Positions 37,342 to 45,521 of a stretch of 64,000 nt of DNA are shown piece by piece. A program made the translations under genes and the position numbers. Source of the stretch: Caldimonas caldifontis (GTDB taxonomy: Bacteria > Pseudomonadota > Gammaproteobacteria > Burkholderiales > Burkholderiaceae_C); the NCBI RefSeq assembly GCF_002930615.1, contig NZ_PSNX01000012.1, positions 55,438 through 119,437 of the forward strand, in the 5' to 3' direction. Under the pieces are notes generated by a model. The model did not search any database, had not been told where the DNA came from, and saw only the letters and a list, made by a program, of their open reading frames with translations. Within the stretch, counting starts at the first letter, position 1. Each line of letters starts with the position of its first letter.

Positions 37342-38400
37342 TCAGGCCACCGTCAGTCCTGCCGGGCCGGCCTCGACCCGGCCCACCACGGCAGCCTGCC
37401 CGAAGCCCCGGCGGTGGAAGACCGCCAGCACGGTTTCGACCGCCTGGGGCTCGCAGGCCACCAGCAGGCCCCCGCTGGTCTGCGGGTCGGTCAGCAGCGC
37501 ACGATCGGCCTCGGCAAAGCCCGCAGGCAGCGTCACGTCGGCCCCATAGCTGGCCCAGTTGCGGCCCGAAGCGCCGGTGACGAATCCCCGCGAGGCCAGG
37601 TCGCGCACGCCCTCCAGCAGGGGCACCTGGGCCCAGTCGATCACCGCCCGGTGCCCGGCCCCGCGCGCCAGCTCCAGGCCGTGTCCGGCCAGGCCGAACC
37701 CGGTGACGTCGGTCAGGGCATGCACGCCGGCCAGCTCGGCCAGGTCGGTGCCGGGGGTGTTCAGGCGGGTGGTGGTGTCGATCATGCGCCGGTAGCCGGC
37801 CTCATCCAGCGCCTCCTTCTTCAGCGCGGCCGAGAGCACGCCCACGCCCAGCGGCTTGCCCAGCACCAGCACGTCACCGGGACGGGCACCCGCGTTGCGC
37901 TTGACCTTGTCGGGGTGGACCAGGCCCAGCACCACCAGGCCGTAGATGGGCTCGACGGAGTCGATGGTGTGCCCGCCGGCGATGGGGATGCCGGCCTCGC
38001 GGCACACGCTTTCGCCACCTTGCAGGATGCGCCCGATCACCTCCAGCGGCAACACATTGACGGGCATGCCCACGATGCCCAGCGCGAAGATCGGGGTGCC
38101 GCCCATCGCGTAGACATCCGAGATGGCGTTGGTGGCCGCAATGCGCCCGAAATCGTGCGGGTCGTCCACGATGGGCATGAAGAAGTCGGTGGTGGCGATC
38201 AGGGCCTGCTGGTCGTTGAGGCGGTACACCGCCGCGTCATCGGCGGTCTCGATGCCCACCATCAGGGCCTCGGGCACGGGCAGGCCGCGGCTGGAGCGCA
38301 GGATCTCGGACAGCACGCCGGGCGCGATCTTGCAGCCGCAGCCGCCGCCGTGCGAGAGGGAGGTCAGGCGGGGATGGGGGGGCAGGGGGGAAGCGGTCAC
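37342..38400 (-). CDS. senC: Selenophosphate synthase, SenC (SelD homologue)
   Basis: A 352-residue ATP-dependent enzyme that makes selenophosphate from selenide. The N-terminal catalytic motif is HGGGCGCKI, with Cys21 and Lys24 equivalent to Cys17 and Lys20 of E. coli SelD. TTDFFMPIVDDPHDFGRIAA and ALTDVTGFGLAGHGLEL are family motifs; LLTDPQTSGGLL ends the core. GTG 38400 is chosen for GGAGA six bases before it and its GTGA overlap with senB. An upstream GTG at 38418 is possible. By sequence alone it could be SelD; coupling to senB makes SenC of the selenoneine pathway the better name. It might serve both pathways. Confidence 0.88.
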   Translation of the reverse strand: MTASPLPPHPRLTSLSHGGGCGCKIAPGVLSEILRSSRGLPVPEALMVGIETADDAAVYRLNDQQALIATTDFFMPIVDDPHDFGRIAATNAISDVYAMGGTPIFALGIVGMPVNVLPLEVIGRILQGGESVCREAGIPIAGGHTIDSVEPIYGLVVLGLVHPDKVKRNAGARPGDVLVLGKPLGVGVLSAALKKEALDEAGYRRMIDTTTRLNTPGTDLAELAGVHALTDVTGFGLAGHGLELARGAGHRAVIDWAQVPLLEGVRDLASRGFVTGASGRNWASYGADVTLPAGFAEADRALLTDPQTSGGLLVACEPQAVETVLAVFHRRGFGQAAVVGRVEAGPAGLTVA

Positions 38401-39401
38401 ATCAGGTCTCCAAGCCACTGGCCCACGCAGTGTAGGACGAGGGCGCGTTCCCGGTCGGGCTCGAAGAGCGTCGCCCTGCGCTGACCCTGGGCTTGCAGCG
38501 CTTCAAGGAAGCCCGGTTCGTCGCGGCAGCGGGCCACCAGGGACGCCAGCGCGGCGTCGTCGCCCACCGGGAAGTAGCCGGCATGGTCCGGCCCAAGCAT
38601 TCCGAGGTTGCCCGACATGCGCGAGGCCAGCACCGGCGTGCCGCTGCGCACGGCCTCGGCGATGACCAGGGCACCGCCTTCCATGCGTGAGCAGTTCACC
38701 AGCACATCGGCACGCCGGATGTGCTGGCGCGTCTGCCCCCGGGGCAGTCCGCCCAGCCAGCGAAAGCGCGGCAAGGCGCGGGCCACGGCCTCGGCGCCTT
38801 CGGCCCAGCGTGGCTCGAGGGCGCGCCCGATCTGGGTCCAGTGGATATCGTGGCGACCCGCCAGCCGCGCGGCGGCCCGCCAGAAGGTGCCGGGGTCCTT
38901 TTCCTCGCGCAGGTGCCCCACCATGAGCACATTCAGCCACCGGGTGTGGAAGGGCGCATGCCCTTGTGCCGGCACCGACTGGTGGATGACTGTCGCACGG
39001 GTGCGTGCCGACGGCGGGAGCAGTGCAAGGCCCTCCTCCTGCAGCACCACCAAGCCGTCTGCTACATCGAGGCTGGCCTGGGCGCTGGTGTCGATGGCGA
39101 GGTCACGATAGAGGTCGGTGCCAGTGAGCACCAGCAGGCGGGGCACGGCGGGGTGGGCCTGGGCGTGACGCAGCAGCGAATCGGCCGAGCGGCGGGCATG
39201 CAGGGCGATCAGCAGGTCGCAGGGTTCGCCCTGCCAGCGCTCGACGATGCGGATGCGACAATGCCCTTGCAGCATGCGCGACCAGCGCCGGGCGGTGTGC
39301 CAGTTGCCGTTGTTGGCTTCAGGCCGCGCCGGACAGACGATGACCACCGTGGGCCGGCGGGCGCGTGGTGAAGACGAGGGGATCCGCAACGTGCTCGACA
39401 T
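38397..39401 (-). CDS. senB: Selenosugar synthase SenB (glycosyltransferase family 4-like)
   Basis: A 334-residue GT-B glycosyltransferase. The N-terminal domain has VVIVCPARPEANNGNWHTAR. A nucleotide-sugar C-terminal domain follows, with LNVLMVGHLREEKDP, RRADVLVNCSRMEGGALVIA and EAVRSGTPVLASRMSGN. In the published selenoneine pathway SenB joins selenophosphate to a UDP-sugar to make a selenosugar. ATG 39401 has GGGAG five bases upstream (39411-39407). This start overlaps the divergent senA start by 11 bases. The stop is coupled to senC. Confidence 0.86.
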   Translation of the reverse strand: MSSTLRIPSSSPRARRPTVVIVCPARPEANNGNWHTARRWSRMLQGHCRIRIVERWQGEPCDLLIALHARRSADSLLRHAQAHPAVPRLLVLTGTDLYRDLAIDTSAQASLDVADGLVVLQEEGLALLPPSARTRATVIHQSVPAQGHAPFHTRWLNVLMVGHLREEKDPGTFWRAAARLAGRHDIHWTQIGRALEPRWAEGAEAVARALPRFRWLGGLPRGQTRQHIRRADVLVNCSRMEGGALVIAEAVRSGTPVLASRMSGNLGMLGPDHAGYFPVGDDAALASLVARCRDEPGFLEALQAQGQRRATLFEPDRERALVLHCVGQWLGDLM

Positions 39402-40593
39402 CGACACTCCCTTGCTGCGCCAGGTGGGGCGGGATGCCCTTTCGCTGGCGCTCATCGATGCCCGCAACTGTACGTTGCGCCGCTTCGAGGCCTATGAGCG
39501 GGCCGGCGCCCTGGCGGTGCCCTGCCTACCTGAGCTCAACCCTCCGCTGTGGGAGCTGGGCCATGTGGCCTGGTTCCAGGAGTACTGGGTCGGGCGCAAT
39601 GTCGAACGCTACCGTGGCGCCCAGGCCGACCCGACGCGGCCCAAGCTGGCCTCCATCCTGCCCCAGGCCGACGCCTGGTACGACTCCTCGCGGGTGCCGC
39701 ACGACGAGCGCTGGTCGCTGGCGCTGCCCGATGCGCCCGACACGCGGGCCTACCTCGTGGACACGCTGGAGGCCACGCTGGACCTTCTGAGCGGGGCTCC
39801 CGAGACCGACGAGGGTCTGTACTTCTTCCGGCTCGCGCTCTTCCACGAGGACATGCACGCGGAGGCGTTTGCCTACATGGCCCAGACCCTGGGGCTGCCC
39901 ATGCCCGACCTGCCGCCCGCCGAGTTTTTTGCCCCACGCGACCCGATCACGGTGCCGCACTGCCGCTGGACCCTGGGCAGCGCTCGCGGGGAGGGCTTCG
40001 TGTTCGACAACGAGAAATGGGCCCATGAGGTGCGCCTGCCGGAGTTCGAGATCGACGCTCAGCCGGTGAGCTGGGCCCAGTTCCTCGAGTTCATCGAGGA
40101 TGGGGGGTATGAGGACCGCCGCTGGTGGAGCGACGACGGCTGGGCCTGGGTGCAACGCGATGCGCGCACGGCACCGCGCCACGTGGAGCAGGTGCGCCAC
40201 GGCGTGCTGGCGCGGCAGTTCGGCGCACTCACCCAGGTGCCGCTGGCCGCGCCGGCCACCCACGTGAGCTGCCACGAGGCCGAGGCCTGGTGCCGCTGGG
40301 CGGGACGGCGTCTGCCTTTCGAAGCGGAGTGGGAAGCCGCGGCCTCGCTGGGTCGGCGGCGGGGCTTTCGCCACGGCGAGGTGTGGGAATGGACGGCCAG
40401 CCGTTTCAAGCCCTTCGAGGGCTTCGAGCCGGACCCCTATCGCGACTACTCGCTGCCCTGGTTCGGCACGCACCGGGTGCTCAAAGGCGGCTCACGGGCC
40501 ACACGAGGTCGCCTGAAGGACCCGAAGTACCGCAACTTCTATCTGCCGCACCGTGACGACATCTTCTGCGGCTTCCGCTCCTGTGCTCTGTGA
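39391..40593 (+). CDS. senA: Selenoneine synthase SenA (EgtB-like)
   Basis: About 400 residues. An N-terminal DinB-like helical domain carries the iron ligands of the EgtB family: His58 in ELGHVAWFQEYW and the HX3HXE motif at His152, His156 and Glu158 (LFHEDMHAEAF). A formylglycine-enzyme-type domain follows from about 190 (EFEIDAQPVSWAQFLEF, then WCRWAGRRLPFEAEWE and FCGFRSC). SenA joins hercynine to the selenosugar with O2, leading to selenoneine. GTG 39391 is chosen for GAGGGG nine bases upstream; ATG 39340 would add 17 residues. Its TGA abuts the convergent regulator's stop, forming TGATCA. EgtD, which makes hercynine, is not in the window. Confidence 0.86.
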   Translation: MLDIDTPLLRQVGRDALSLALIDARNCTLRRFEAYERAGALAVPCLPELNPPLWELGHVAWFQEYWVGRNVERYRGAQADPTRPKLASILPQADAWYDSSRVPHDERWSLALPDAPDTRAYLVDTLEATLDLLSGAPETDEGLYFFRLALFHEDMHAEAFAYMAQTLGLPMPDLPPAEFFAPRDPITVPHCRWTLGSARGEGFVFDNEKWAHEVRLPEFEIDAQPVSWAQFLEFIEDGGYEDRRWWSDDGWAWVQRDARTAPRHVEQVRHGVLARQFGALTQVPLAAPATHVSCHEAEAWCRWAGRRLPFEAEWEAAASLGRRRGFRHGEVWEWTASRFKPFEGFEPDPYRDYSLPWFGTHRVLKGGSRATRGRLKDPKYRNFYLPHRDDIFCGFRSCAL

Positions 40594-41697
40594 TCAGGCC
40601 TTTGCGGGCTTGGGGCGGCGGTAGGTCCACCAGGGCAGCACCGAGCGCAGGCTGAGCACCTCGCCGCAATGGTCGAGGTTATAGCCGGGCAGCGCGGCCA
40701 GCTCGATCTGCCACTGCGGGTCACGCAGGGCCCGCATCAGCTGCTGTACGGCGGGCTGGTCCAGGCTGATGGCGAGCACGGCCAGCAGGTAGCGTTCACG
40801 CGCGAGCGGCAGGAAATCCAGGCCACGCGACTGTGCGGCCATCTCGATGCCGAAGCCGGCATCGGCCTGTCCGCTGGCCACCGCCTCGGCCACGGCCGCG
40901 TGCGAGGGCTCGGTGCGGGCCGCCTGGAACATCGTGCGCGCGTCCAGGCCTTGCTCCGCGCACAGCTCTTCGAACAGCACGCGCGAGCCGGTGCCTCGCG
41001 GCCGGTGCACGAAGCGCAGGCCCGGGCGCGCCAGGTCCACGAGGCCGCGCAGGCCCAGCGGGTTGCCTTTCGCCACGATGAGGCCCTGGCTGCGCTGGGC
41101 GAAGCCGATGAGCTTGTGCCGGCCGGGCTTCAGGCGCGGCCGATAGGTGCGCGCGGTGGTCGAGCGGCGATCGGCATCGACACGCACGTGGAAGCCTGCC
41201 AGGAGGCAGCGGCCCTCGTTCAGGGCATCCAGCGCATCGACGCTGCCGCCGAACTGCAGGTCCAGGTGCAGGCCGGCCCGTGCGGTGCGTTCGCGCAGGC
41301 GCGGCAGCGCTTCGTCGTGGCTGGCCTGCAGGCTCAGCACCTGGGCCTGCTCGTCGAAGACCACGGCGAAGGTGCGCTCGAGCTCGCTGCGCAACGCCTC
41401 GATCTGCGGTGCGAGTCGCGCACGGGCGCGGCGCTCGGCCCACAGCAGCTTGTCGCCGAACGGCGAGAGCTGCGCCCGCTGCCCCTTGATCCATAGCACC
41501 AGCGGCTGGCCGAGCTCGCCTTCCCAGCGCTTGAGTTCGCCCCAGACGTGGCGGTAGGACAGGTTCAGCTCGCGTGCCGCGGCCGAGATCGAGCCGCACC
41601 GATGGATGGCTTCGAGCAGCTGCATCAGGGGGTGGTGCAGGTCGTCGGCCGGTTCATCCGGTGCGCACAGCGCATAGCGCAGGGAGATCCTATGCAT
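40594..41697 (-). CDS. ModE-like regulator with periplasmic-binding-protein-type domain
   Basis: A 367-residue regulator. The N-terminal winged helix of LysR/ModE type (about 20-100) includes GSISAAARELNLSYRHVW, typical of molybdate-responsive ModE. It is joined to a substrate-binding-protein-like domain (about 110-340) with the RPRGTGSRVLFEELC and AVASGQADAGFGIEMAAQ motifs. This COG1910-type architecture senses molybdate or tungstate directly. It is divergent from tupB with 64 bases between starts, so it probably controls tupBCA. CGCCTAGCATAGCG (41728-41741) in that gap has the CG-TAT flavour of ModE boxes but is unproven. Confidence 0.83.
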   Translation of the reverse strand: MHRISLRYALCAPDEPADDLHHPLMQLLEAIHRCGSISAAARELNLSYRHVWGELKRWEGELGQPLVLWIKGQRAQLSPFGDKLLWAERRARARLAPQIEALRSELERTFAVVFDEQAQVLSLQASHDEALPRLRERTARAGLHLDLQFGGSVDALDALNEGRCLLAGFHVRVDADRRSTTARTYRPRLKPGRHKLIGFAQRSQGLIVAKGNPLGLRGLVDLARPGLRFVHRPRGTGSRVLFEELCAEQGLDARTMFQAARTEPSHAAVAEAVASGQADAGFGIEMAAQSRGLDFLPLARERYLLAVLAISLDQPAVQQLMRALRDPQWQIELAALPGYNLDHCGEVLSLRSVLPWWTYRRPKPAKA

Positions 41698-41727
41698 GAG
41701 GCTTCATATCGCCGGGACAGGCAGGGA

Positions 41728-41741
41728 CGCCTAGCATAGCG
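41728..41741. promoter_or_regulatory. Candidate operator in the tupB/regulator intergenic gap
   Basis: CGCCTAGCATAGCG is a partial palindrome centred between the divergent regulator and tupB. Its reverse complement begins CGCTATG, which resembles the CGxTAT core of ModE sites. It is the only symmetrical element in the 64-base gap. The call is weak. Confidence 0.3.
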
Positions 41742-41761
41742 AGCGTTGTCCGAAGCCTTGC

Positions 41762-42475
41762 ATGAACACCTTTGCCGACAGCTTCGCCCAGGCGATTGCG
41801 CTGCTGCTTTCCTTCGATCCCCGCCTCTGGAACATCGTGGCGCTGTCGCTGCAGGTCAGTGGGCTGGCCAGCGTGATCGCGATGGCGCTGGGCCTGTTGC
41901 TGGGCGCATGGATCGCCGCGGCCCGGTTCCGGGGCCGCCACGCGGTGCTGGTGCTGCTCAACACCTCGCTGGCGCTGCCGGCCGTGGTGGTCGGTCTGGT
42001 GGTCTACCTGCTGCTGTCACGCGCCGGCCCGCTCGGGCCGCTGGGGATGCTCTTCACACCCACGGCGATGGTGATCGCGCAGGTGGTGCTGGTGCTGCCC
42101 ATCGTCACGGCCCTGGTCCGGCAGAACCTGGAAGGGGCGCTGAACGATCACGGCGAGCAGTTGCGCTCCCTGGGGGCCGGGCGCTTTGCCAGCGCGCTCA
42201 TCCTGGCCTGGGACGAACGCATGGCGCTGGCCACGGTGGCGCTGGCGGCCTTCGGGCGCGCCATTGCCGAGGTGGGCGCGGTGATGATCGTGGGCGGCAA
42301 CATCGACGGCGTGACACGCGTGATGACCACCGCGATCGCGCTGGAGACCAGCAAGGGCGACCTGCCGCTGGCCCTGGGCCTGGGCCTGGTGCTGATGGCG
42401 GTGGTGCTGACGCTGAACGTGCTCATCGCGGGACTGAGGCAGTGGCGCGAGCGACAGGATGAGGCCTTTGCATGA
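41762..42475 (+). CDS. tupB: Tungstate ABC transporter permease TupB
   Basis: A 237-residue inner-membrane permease with about five helices. The EAA loop is EQLRSLGAGRFASALILAWD, with AFGRAIAEVGAVMIVGGNI after it, the TupB/ModB type. It forms the channel for tungstate delivered by TupA. It starts 64 bases from the divergent ModE-like gene and its stop overlaps tupC (ATGA). Confidence 0.9.
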   Translation: MNTFADSFAQAIALLLSFDPRLWNIVALSLQVSGLASVIAMALGLLLGAWIAAARFRGRHAVLVLLNTSLALPAVVVGLVVYLLLSRAGPLGPLGMLFTPTAMVIAQVVLVLPIVTALVRQNLEGALNDHGEQLRSLGAGRFASALILAWDERMALATVALAAFGRAIAEVGAVMIVGGNIDGVTRVMTTAIALETSKGDLPLALGLGLVLMAVVLTLNVLIAGLRQWRERQDEAFA

Positions 42476-43236
42476 CGCCCCCGGTCACTCCTTTGCGCCT
42501 GGTGAGCCGGACGGCGTCGGCGCAGCCGGCGCTGCAGATCGAACTCGAAGGGGCCTGTGTGCGCTTCGGCCGCAAGACGGCCCTGCACGGCGTGAGCCTG
42601 CAGGTGCGTGCCGGCGAACGCATTGCCTTCGTGGGGGCCAATGGCTCGGGCAAGAGCACCCTGCTGAGGGCCTTGCATGGCCTGGTGCCGCTGGCCGAGG
42701 GCCGCAGGCACTGCGGTGTGCGCGAGGACGGCAGCGTGTGGCGGCAGGCCATGGTGTTCCAGCGCCCCCACATGCTGCGCCTGAGCGCACGTCACAACGT
42801 GGCCCTGGGGCTGTGGCTGGCCGGGGTGCCCTGGCGTGAATGTGGTGCCCGTGCCGATGAGGCTTTGCACCGCGTGGGTCTGGAGGCCCAGGCGCGTCGC
42901 CCGGCCCGGGTGCTGTCGGGAGGGCAGCAGCAGCGCGTGGCCCTGGCACGAGCGTGGGCGCTGCGGCCCGATGTGCTGCTGCTGGACGAGCCCACGGCAA
43001 GCCTGGACCCGTCGGCCAAGCGCGAGGTCGAGGCCCTCATCGAGCAGTTCGAGGCCCAGGGGCTCACCGTGCTGATGAGTTCGCACAACCTGGGCCAGGT
43101 CAAGCGTCTGGCCAATCGGGTCGTCTACCTCGAACGAGGCCATCTGGTGGCCGATGTCGATGTCGATCACTTCTTCCACGGCGAGCTGCCGCGGGAGGCT
43201 CAACTCTTCCTCAAAGGAGAACTGCCGTGGCGTTGA
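42472..43236 (+). CDS. tupC: Tungstate ABC transporter ATP-binding protein TupC
   Basis: A 254-residue ATPase. Walker A is FVGANGSGKSTLLRAL, the Q-loop is MVFQRPHMLRLS, the signature is VLSGGQQQRVALARAWAL, and Walker B is VLLLDEPTASLDP, followed by the switch His in LMSSHNLGQ. It lacks the C-terminal molybdate-binding MOP domain of ModC, which fits TupC. Its start overlaps tupB and its end overlaps tupA by 10 bases, so the order is tupB-tupC-tupA. Confidence 0.9.
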   Translation: MTPPVTPLRLVSRTASAQPALQIELEGACVRFGRKTALHGVSLQVRAGERIAFVGANGSGKSTLLRALHGLVPLAEGRRHCGVREDGSVWRQAMVFQRPHMLRLSARHNVALGLWLAGVPWRECGARADEALHRVGLEAQARRPARVLSGGQQQRVALARAWALRPDVLLLDEPTASLDPSAKREVEALIEQFEAQGLTVLMSSHNLGQVKRLANRVVYLERGHLVADVDVDHFFHGELPREAQLFLKGELPWR

Positions 43237-44060
43237 CTCGCTGGCCGTGGGGTCGTCTGACTGGCTTCGGGCTGCTGGTGCTGGCCTGCGGGTTCGCGCA
43301 GGCCCAGAGCCGCTTCATCGTGGTGGCCTCCACCACCTCCACCGAGCAGTCGGGCCTGTTCGCCCACCTGTTGCCGGCCTTCCGGCGGGCCAGCGGCATC
43401 GACGTGCGGGTGGTGGCGCTGGGCACCGGCCAGGCCCTGGACATGGGTCGCCGCGGCGACGCCGACGTGGTCTTCGTGCACGACCCGGCCGCCGAGGAGA
43501 AGTTCCTGGCCGAAGGCTTCGGGGTGAAGCGCTTTCCGGTCATGTACAACGACTTCGTGATCGTGGGGCCAAAGAGTGATCCCGCCGGGGCGAAAGGGCG
43601 CGACGTGGTGGCGGGATTGCAGAAGGTGGCCGCACGAGGCGCCCCCTTCATCTCCCGCGGCGACAAGAGCGGCACACACGCCGCCGAGCTGCGCTACTGG
43701 AAGGCCGCCGGCGTCGAGGCACCTGAGGCCCGTGTGGCCGGCTACAAGGCCTGCGGCTGCGGCATGGGGCCGGCGCTGAACATCGCCTCCAGCAGCCATG
43801 CGTACGCGCTCGCCGACCGCGGCACCTGGCTGTCGTTCAGGAACCGGGGGCCGCTGGCGGTGCTGGTGGAAGGTGATCGCCGCCTCGTCAACCAGTATGG
43901 CGTGATGGTCGTCAACCCGGCTCGCCACCCGCATGTGAAGACCGAGCTGGCGCAGACCTTCGTGGACTGGCTGATCTCGGATGCGGGCCAGTCGGCCATC
44001 GCCACCTACACGATCGGGGGCGAGCCGCTCTTCTTTCCGAACGCGAAGACGGCGCCCTGA
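43227..44060 (+). CDS. tupA: Tungstate-binding periplasmic protein TupA
   Basis: A 277-residue binding protein. GTG 43227 has AGGAGA upstream and gives a signal peptide (RLTGFGLLVLACGFAQA, cleaved before QSRF). The mature N-terminus has ASTTSTEQSGLF, the TTTS-like oxyanion motif characteristic of TupA. DVVFVHDPAAEEKF and ISRGDKSGTHAAELRYW supply further ligand residues. TupA binds tungstate far more tightly than molybdate. The aldehyde oxidoreductase operon next door is the likely user of the metal. It is convergent with the AcoR-like gene, six bases apart. Confidence 0.9.
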   Translation: MALTRWPWGRLTGFGLLVLACGFAQAQSRFIVVASTTSTEQSGLFAHLLPAFRRASGIDVRVVALGTGQALDMGRRGDADVVFVHDPAAEEKFLAEGFGVKRFPVMYNDFVIVGPKSDPAGAKGRDVVAGLQKVAARGAPFISRGDKSGTHAAELRYWKAAGVEAPEARVAGYKACGCGMGPALNIASSSHAYALADRGTWLSFRNRGPLAVLVEGDRRLVNQYGVMVVNPARHPHVKTELAQTFVDWLISDAGQSAIATYTIGGEPLFFPNAKTAP

Positions 44061-44066
44061 GAAGCG

Positions 44067-45239
44067 TCAGTCCGGCGGTAGGGCCCCCTTGCGCAGCTTG
44101 CGGTAGAGCGTGTTACGGCCAATGCCGAGTTGCCGGGCGGCCTGGGACAGATTGCCGCCCGCGGCGGCGACCGCACGGCGGATGGTGTCCAGCTCCACCG
44201 CTTCGAGCGTGCCGCCGGGCGGGACCGTCGCGGCCTGTGCCGAGGCGGCAACGGCGGGCCTGACGGGCGGGGCGGCGATCGTTGCGGGCATCGAGGGCCA
44301 CAAGGTGGGCCAGTTGAAAAAGGCCCGCAGGTGCACGGGCTCTTCGCGCCCATCGGCAGCGCGCAGCATCAGCGTGAGCGGCTCGTCGCCGCGGCGCCGG
44401 CAGTGGTCGATGATCGCGCTGACCGTGATGCCCAGCACGGCCTCCAGGCCCTGCATGCGCAGCGCCGCGGCACTCATGCCCAGTTGCTGCAGCGCCGCAC
44501 GGTTGGCCCCCAGGATGGCCCCGTCCGGGGACACGGCGAGCAGACCCTCGCGCACGGTGCCCAGCATCTCGGCGCGTGCGTGGAAATGCAGGCGCAAGCC
44601 CTGGCGGAAGCGATCGCTGAACCAGTGCTTCTCGATCATCTGCGCGGACAGCCCCACCAGCGCCAGCGTGTGGGGGTGGTAGGAGCGCTGATCGCCCGTC
44701 ACGTCCAGCACTCCCATCACCTGGCCGGCATGGTCGAAGATGGGCGAGGCGGAGCAGGTGAGGAAGTGGTTGGCGCGCACGAAATGCTCGGCGCCATGCA
44801 CCAGCGTGGGGGTTTCGTCGAACAGCGCCGTGCCCACGGCGTTGGTGCCCTTGCTGGCCTCGGACCAGTTCACGCCGGGCGCCAGCGCAATCTGCTGGGC
44901 CTTTTCCATGAAGCCGTCGTCGCCCAGGCTGTGCAGGATGGTGCCTTGGCTGTCGGTGAGCACCACGAGACTGCGGGTGAAGACGATCTGCTCGAACAGC
45001 ATTTCCATGACCGGCGCTGCGTGTTGGCACAGACGCTGGTTGCGTTCACGCATCTCGCGCAGCCGCACCTGGGGCACGGGGCTCACGTCAGGCACGGCGC
45101 GGGCGTCCACGCCCAGTGCAGCGCACCGCGCGTGGCTGCGGCGAATCGCGTGCTCGTGCGCCGCAGGCGGGGGCACGGTGGCCGGTCCCGCGGACAGGGC
45201 GCTGGGGCACTGCGGCGCCAGGCGCTGGGGCTGGGGCAT
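44067..45239 (-). CDS. AcoR-like regulator lacking the AAA+ domain
   Basis: A 390-residue protein. Residues about 50-210 match the GAF-type sensor of AcoR/DhaR regulators (LVVLTDSQGTILHSLGDDGF, then SEASKGTNAVGTAL and GVLDVTGDQRSYHPHTLAL). About 215-320 looks PAS-like (LLAVSPDGAILGANRAALQQ). A Pro/Ala linker leads to a Fis-type HTH (AVAAAGGNLSQAARQLGIGR) at the C-terminus. The central sigma-54-contacting AAA+ module is absent: there is no Walker A GESGTGKE and no GAFTGA. It is divergent from aorA. GGAGA precedes ATG 45239. It probably binds the inverted repeat upstream of aorA, but alone it could not drive sigma-54. Confidence 0.85.
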   Translation of the reverse strand: MPQPQRLAPQCPSALSAGPATVPPPAAHEHAIRRSHARCAALGVDARAVPDVSPVPQVRLREMRERNQRLCQHAAPVMEMLFEQIVFTRSLVVLTDSQGTILHSLGDDGFMEKAQQIALAPGVNWSEASKGTNAVGTALFDETPTLVHGAEHFVRANHFLTCSASPIFDHAGQVMGVLDVTGDQRSYHPHTLALVGLSAQMIEKHWFSDRFRQGLRLHFHARAEMLGTVREGLLAVSPDGAILGANRAALQQLGMSAAALRMQGLEAVLGITVSAIIDHCRRRGDEPLTLMLRAADGREEPVHLRAFFNWPTLWPSMPATIAAPPVRPAVAASAQAATVPPGGTLEAVELDTIRRAVAAAGGNLSQAARQLGIGRNTLYRKLRKGALPPD

Positions 45240-45268
45240 CGGGGTCTCCTGGCTTTTTCGCTGGGGAT

Positions 45269-45287
45269 CGATGAGCGGTAATCATCG
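45269..45287. repeat. Inverted repeat near the AcoR-like gene start
   Basis: CGATGA and TCATCG are perfect six-base arms separated by seven bases. They begin 30 bases upstream of the AcoR-like ATG, close to where its promoter should be. It could be an operator for that gene. Nothing else supports this. Confidence 0.35.
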
Positions 45288-45358
45288 GGCAAGCGAGGTA
45301 AGGTGCCTGCCCGCTCAGGTTAGGCGCAGTGTCGCACTCGGGAATCCGCTCGCCAACC

Positions 45359-45383
45359 CGGGTGTTCCAGCCTGGGACACCCG
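45359..45383. promoter_or_regulatory. Long inverted repeat, candidate upstream activator site for aorABCD
   Basis: CGGGTGTTCCA and TGGGACACCCG are 11-base arms with one mismatch and a three-base centre. The pattern resembles the GC-rich dyads bound by Fis-type HTH domains of AcoR-family activators. It lies 57 bases before the sigma-54 promoter, a normal enhancer distance. Confidence 0.6.
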
Positions 45384-45439
45384 GGTGGCCCCAGCCGGCT
45401 GAAACCCCGGGTTAGGCCTAGGTTTGCAGCCTTGCGGCC

Positions 45440-45455
45440 TGGGAAGAAGATTGCA
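45440..45455 (+). promoter_or_regulatory. Sigma-54 promoter of the aor operon
   Basis: TGGGAAG-N4-TTGCA matches the -24/-12 consensus TGGCACG-N4-TTGCW at all but two positions, with correct spacing between GG (45441-45442) and GC (45453-45454). The predicted start point is near 45466, giving a leader of about 56 bases to the aorA ATG. Confidence 0.72.
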
Positions 45456-45521
45456 GGGCACCTGAACAGGGCGTGGCCATGCTGCGCCGCACGAACCCAC
45501 CAGCCAACCGAAAGGCGAGCC

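Noticed and set aside
37335..37351. Hairpin GGTGGC/GCCACC at the dxs-senC junction as a terminator
   Set aside because: There is no T-run on either strand and it overlaps the senC stop codon.
45415..45427. Alternative -24/-12-like element (AGGCCTAGGTTTGCA)
   Set aside because: Only nine bases separate GG and GC where sigma-54 needs ten; the element at 45440-45455 has correct spacing.
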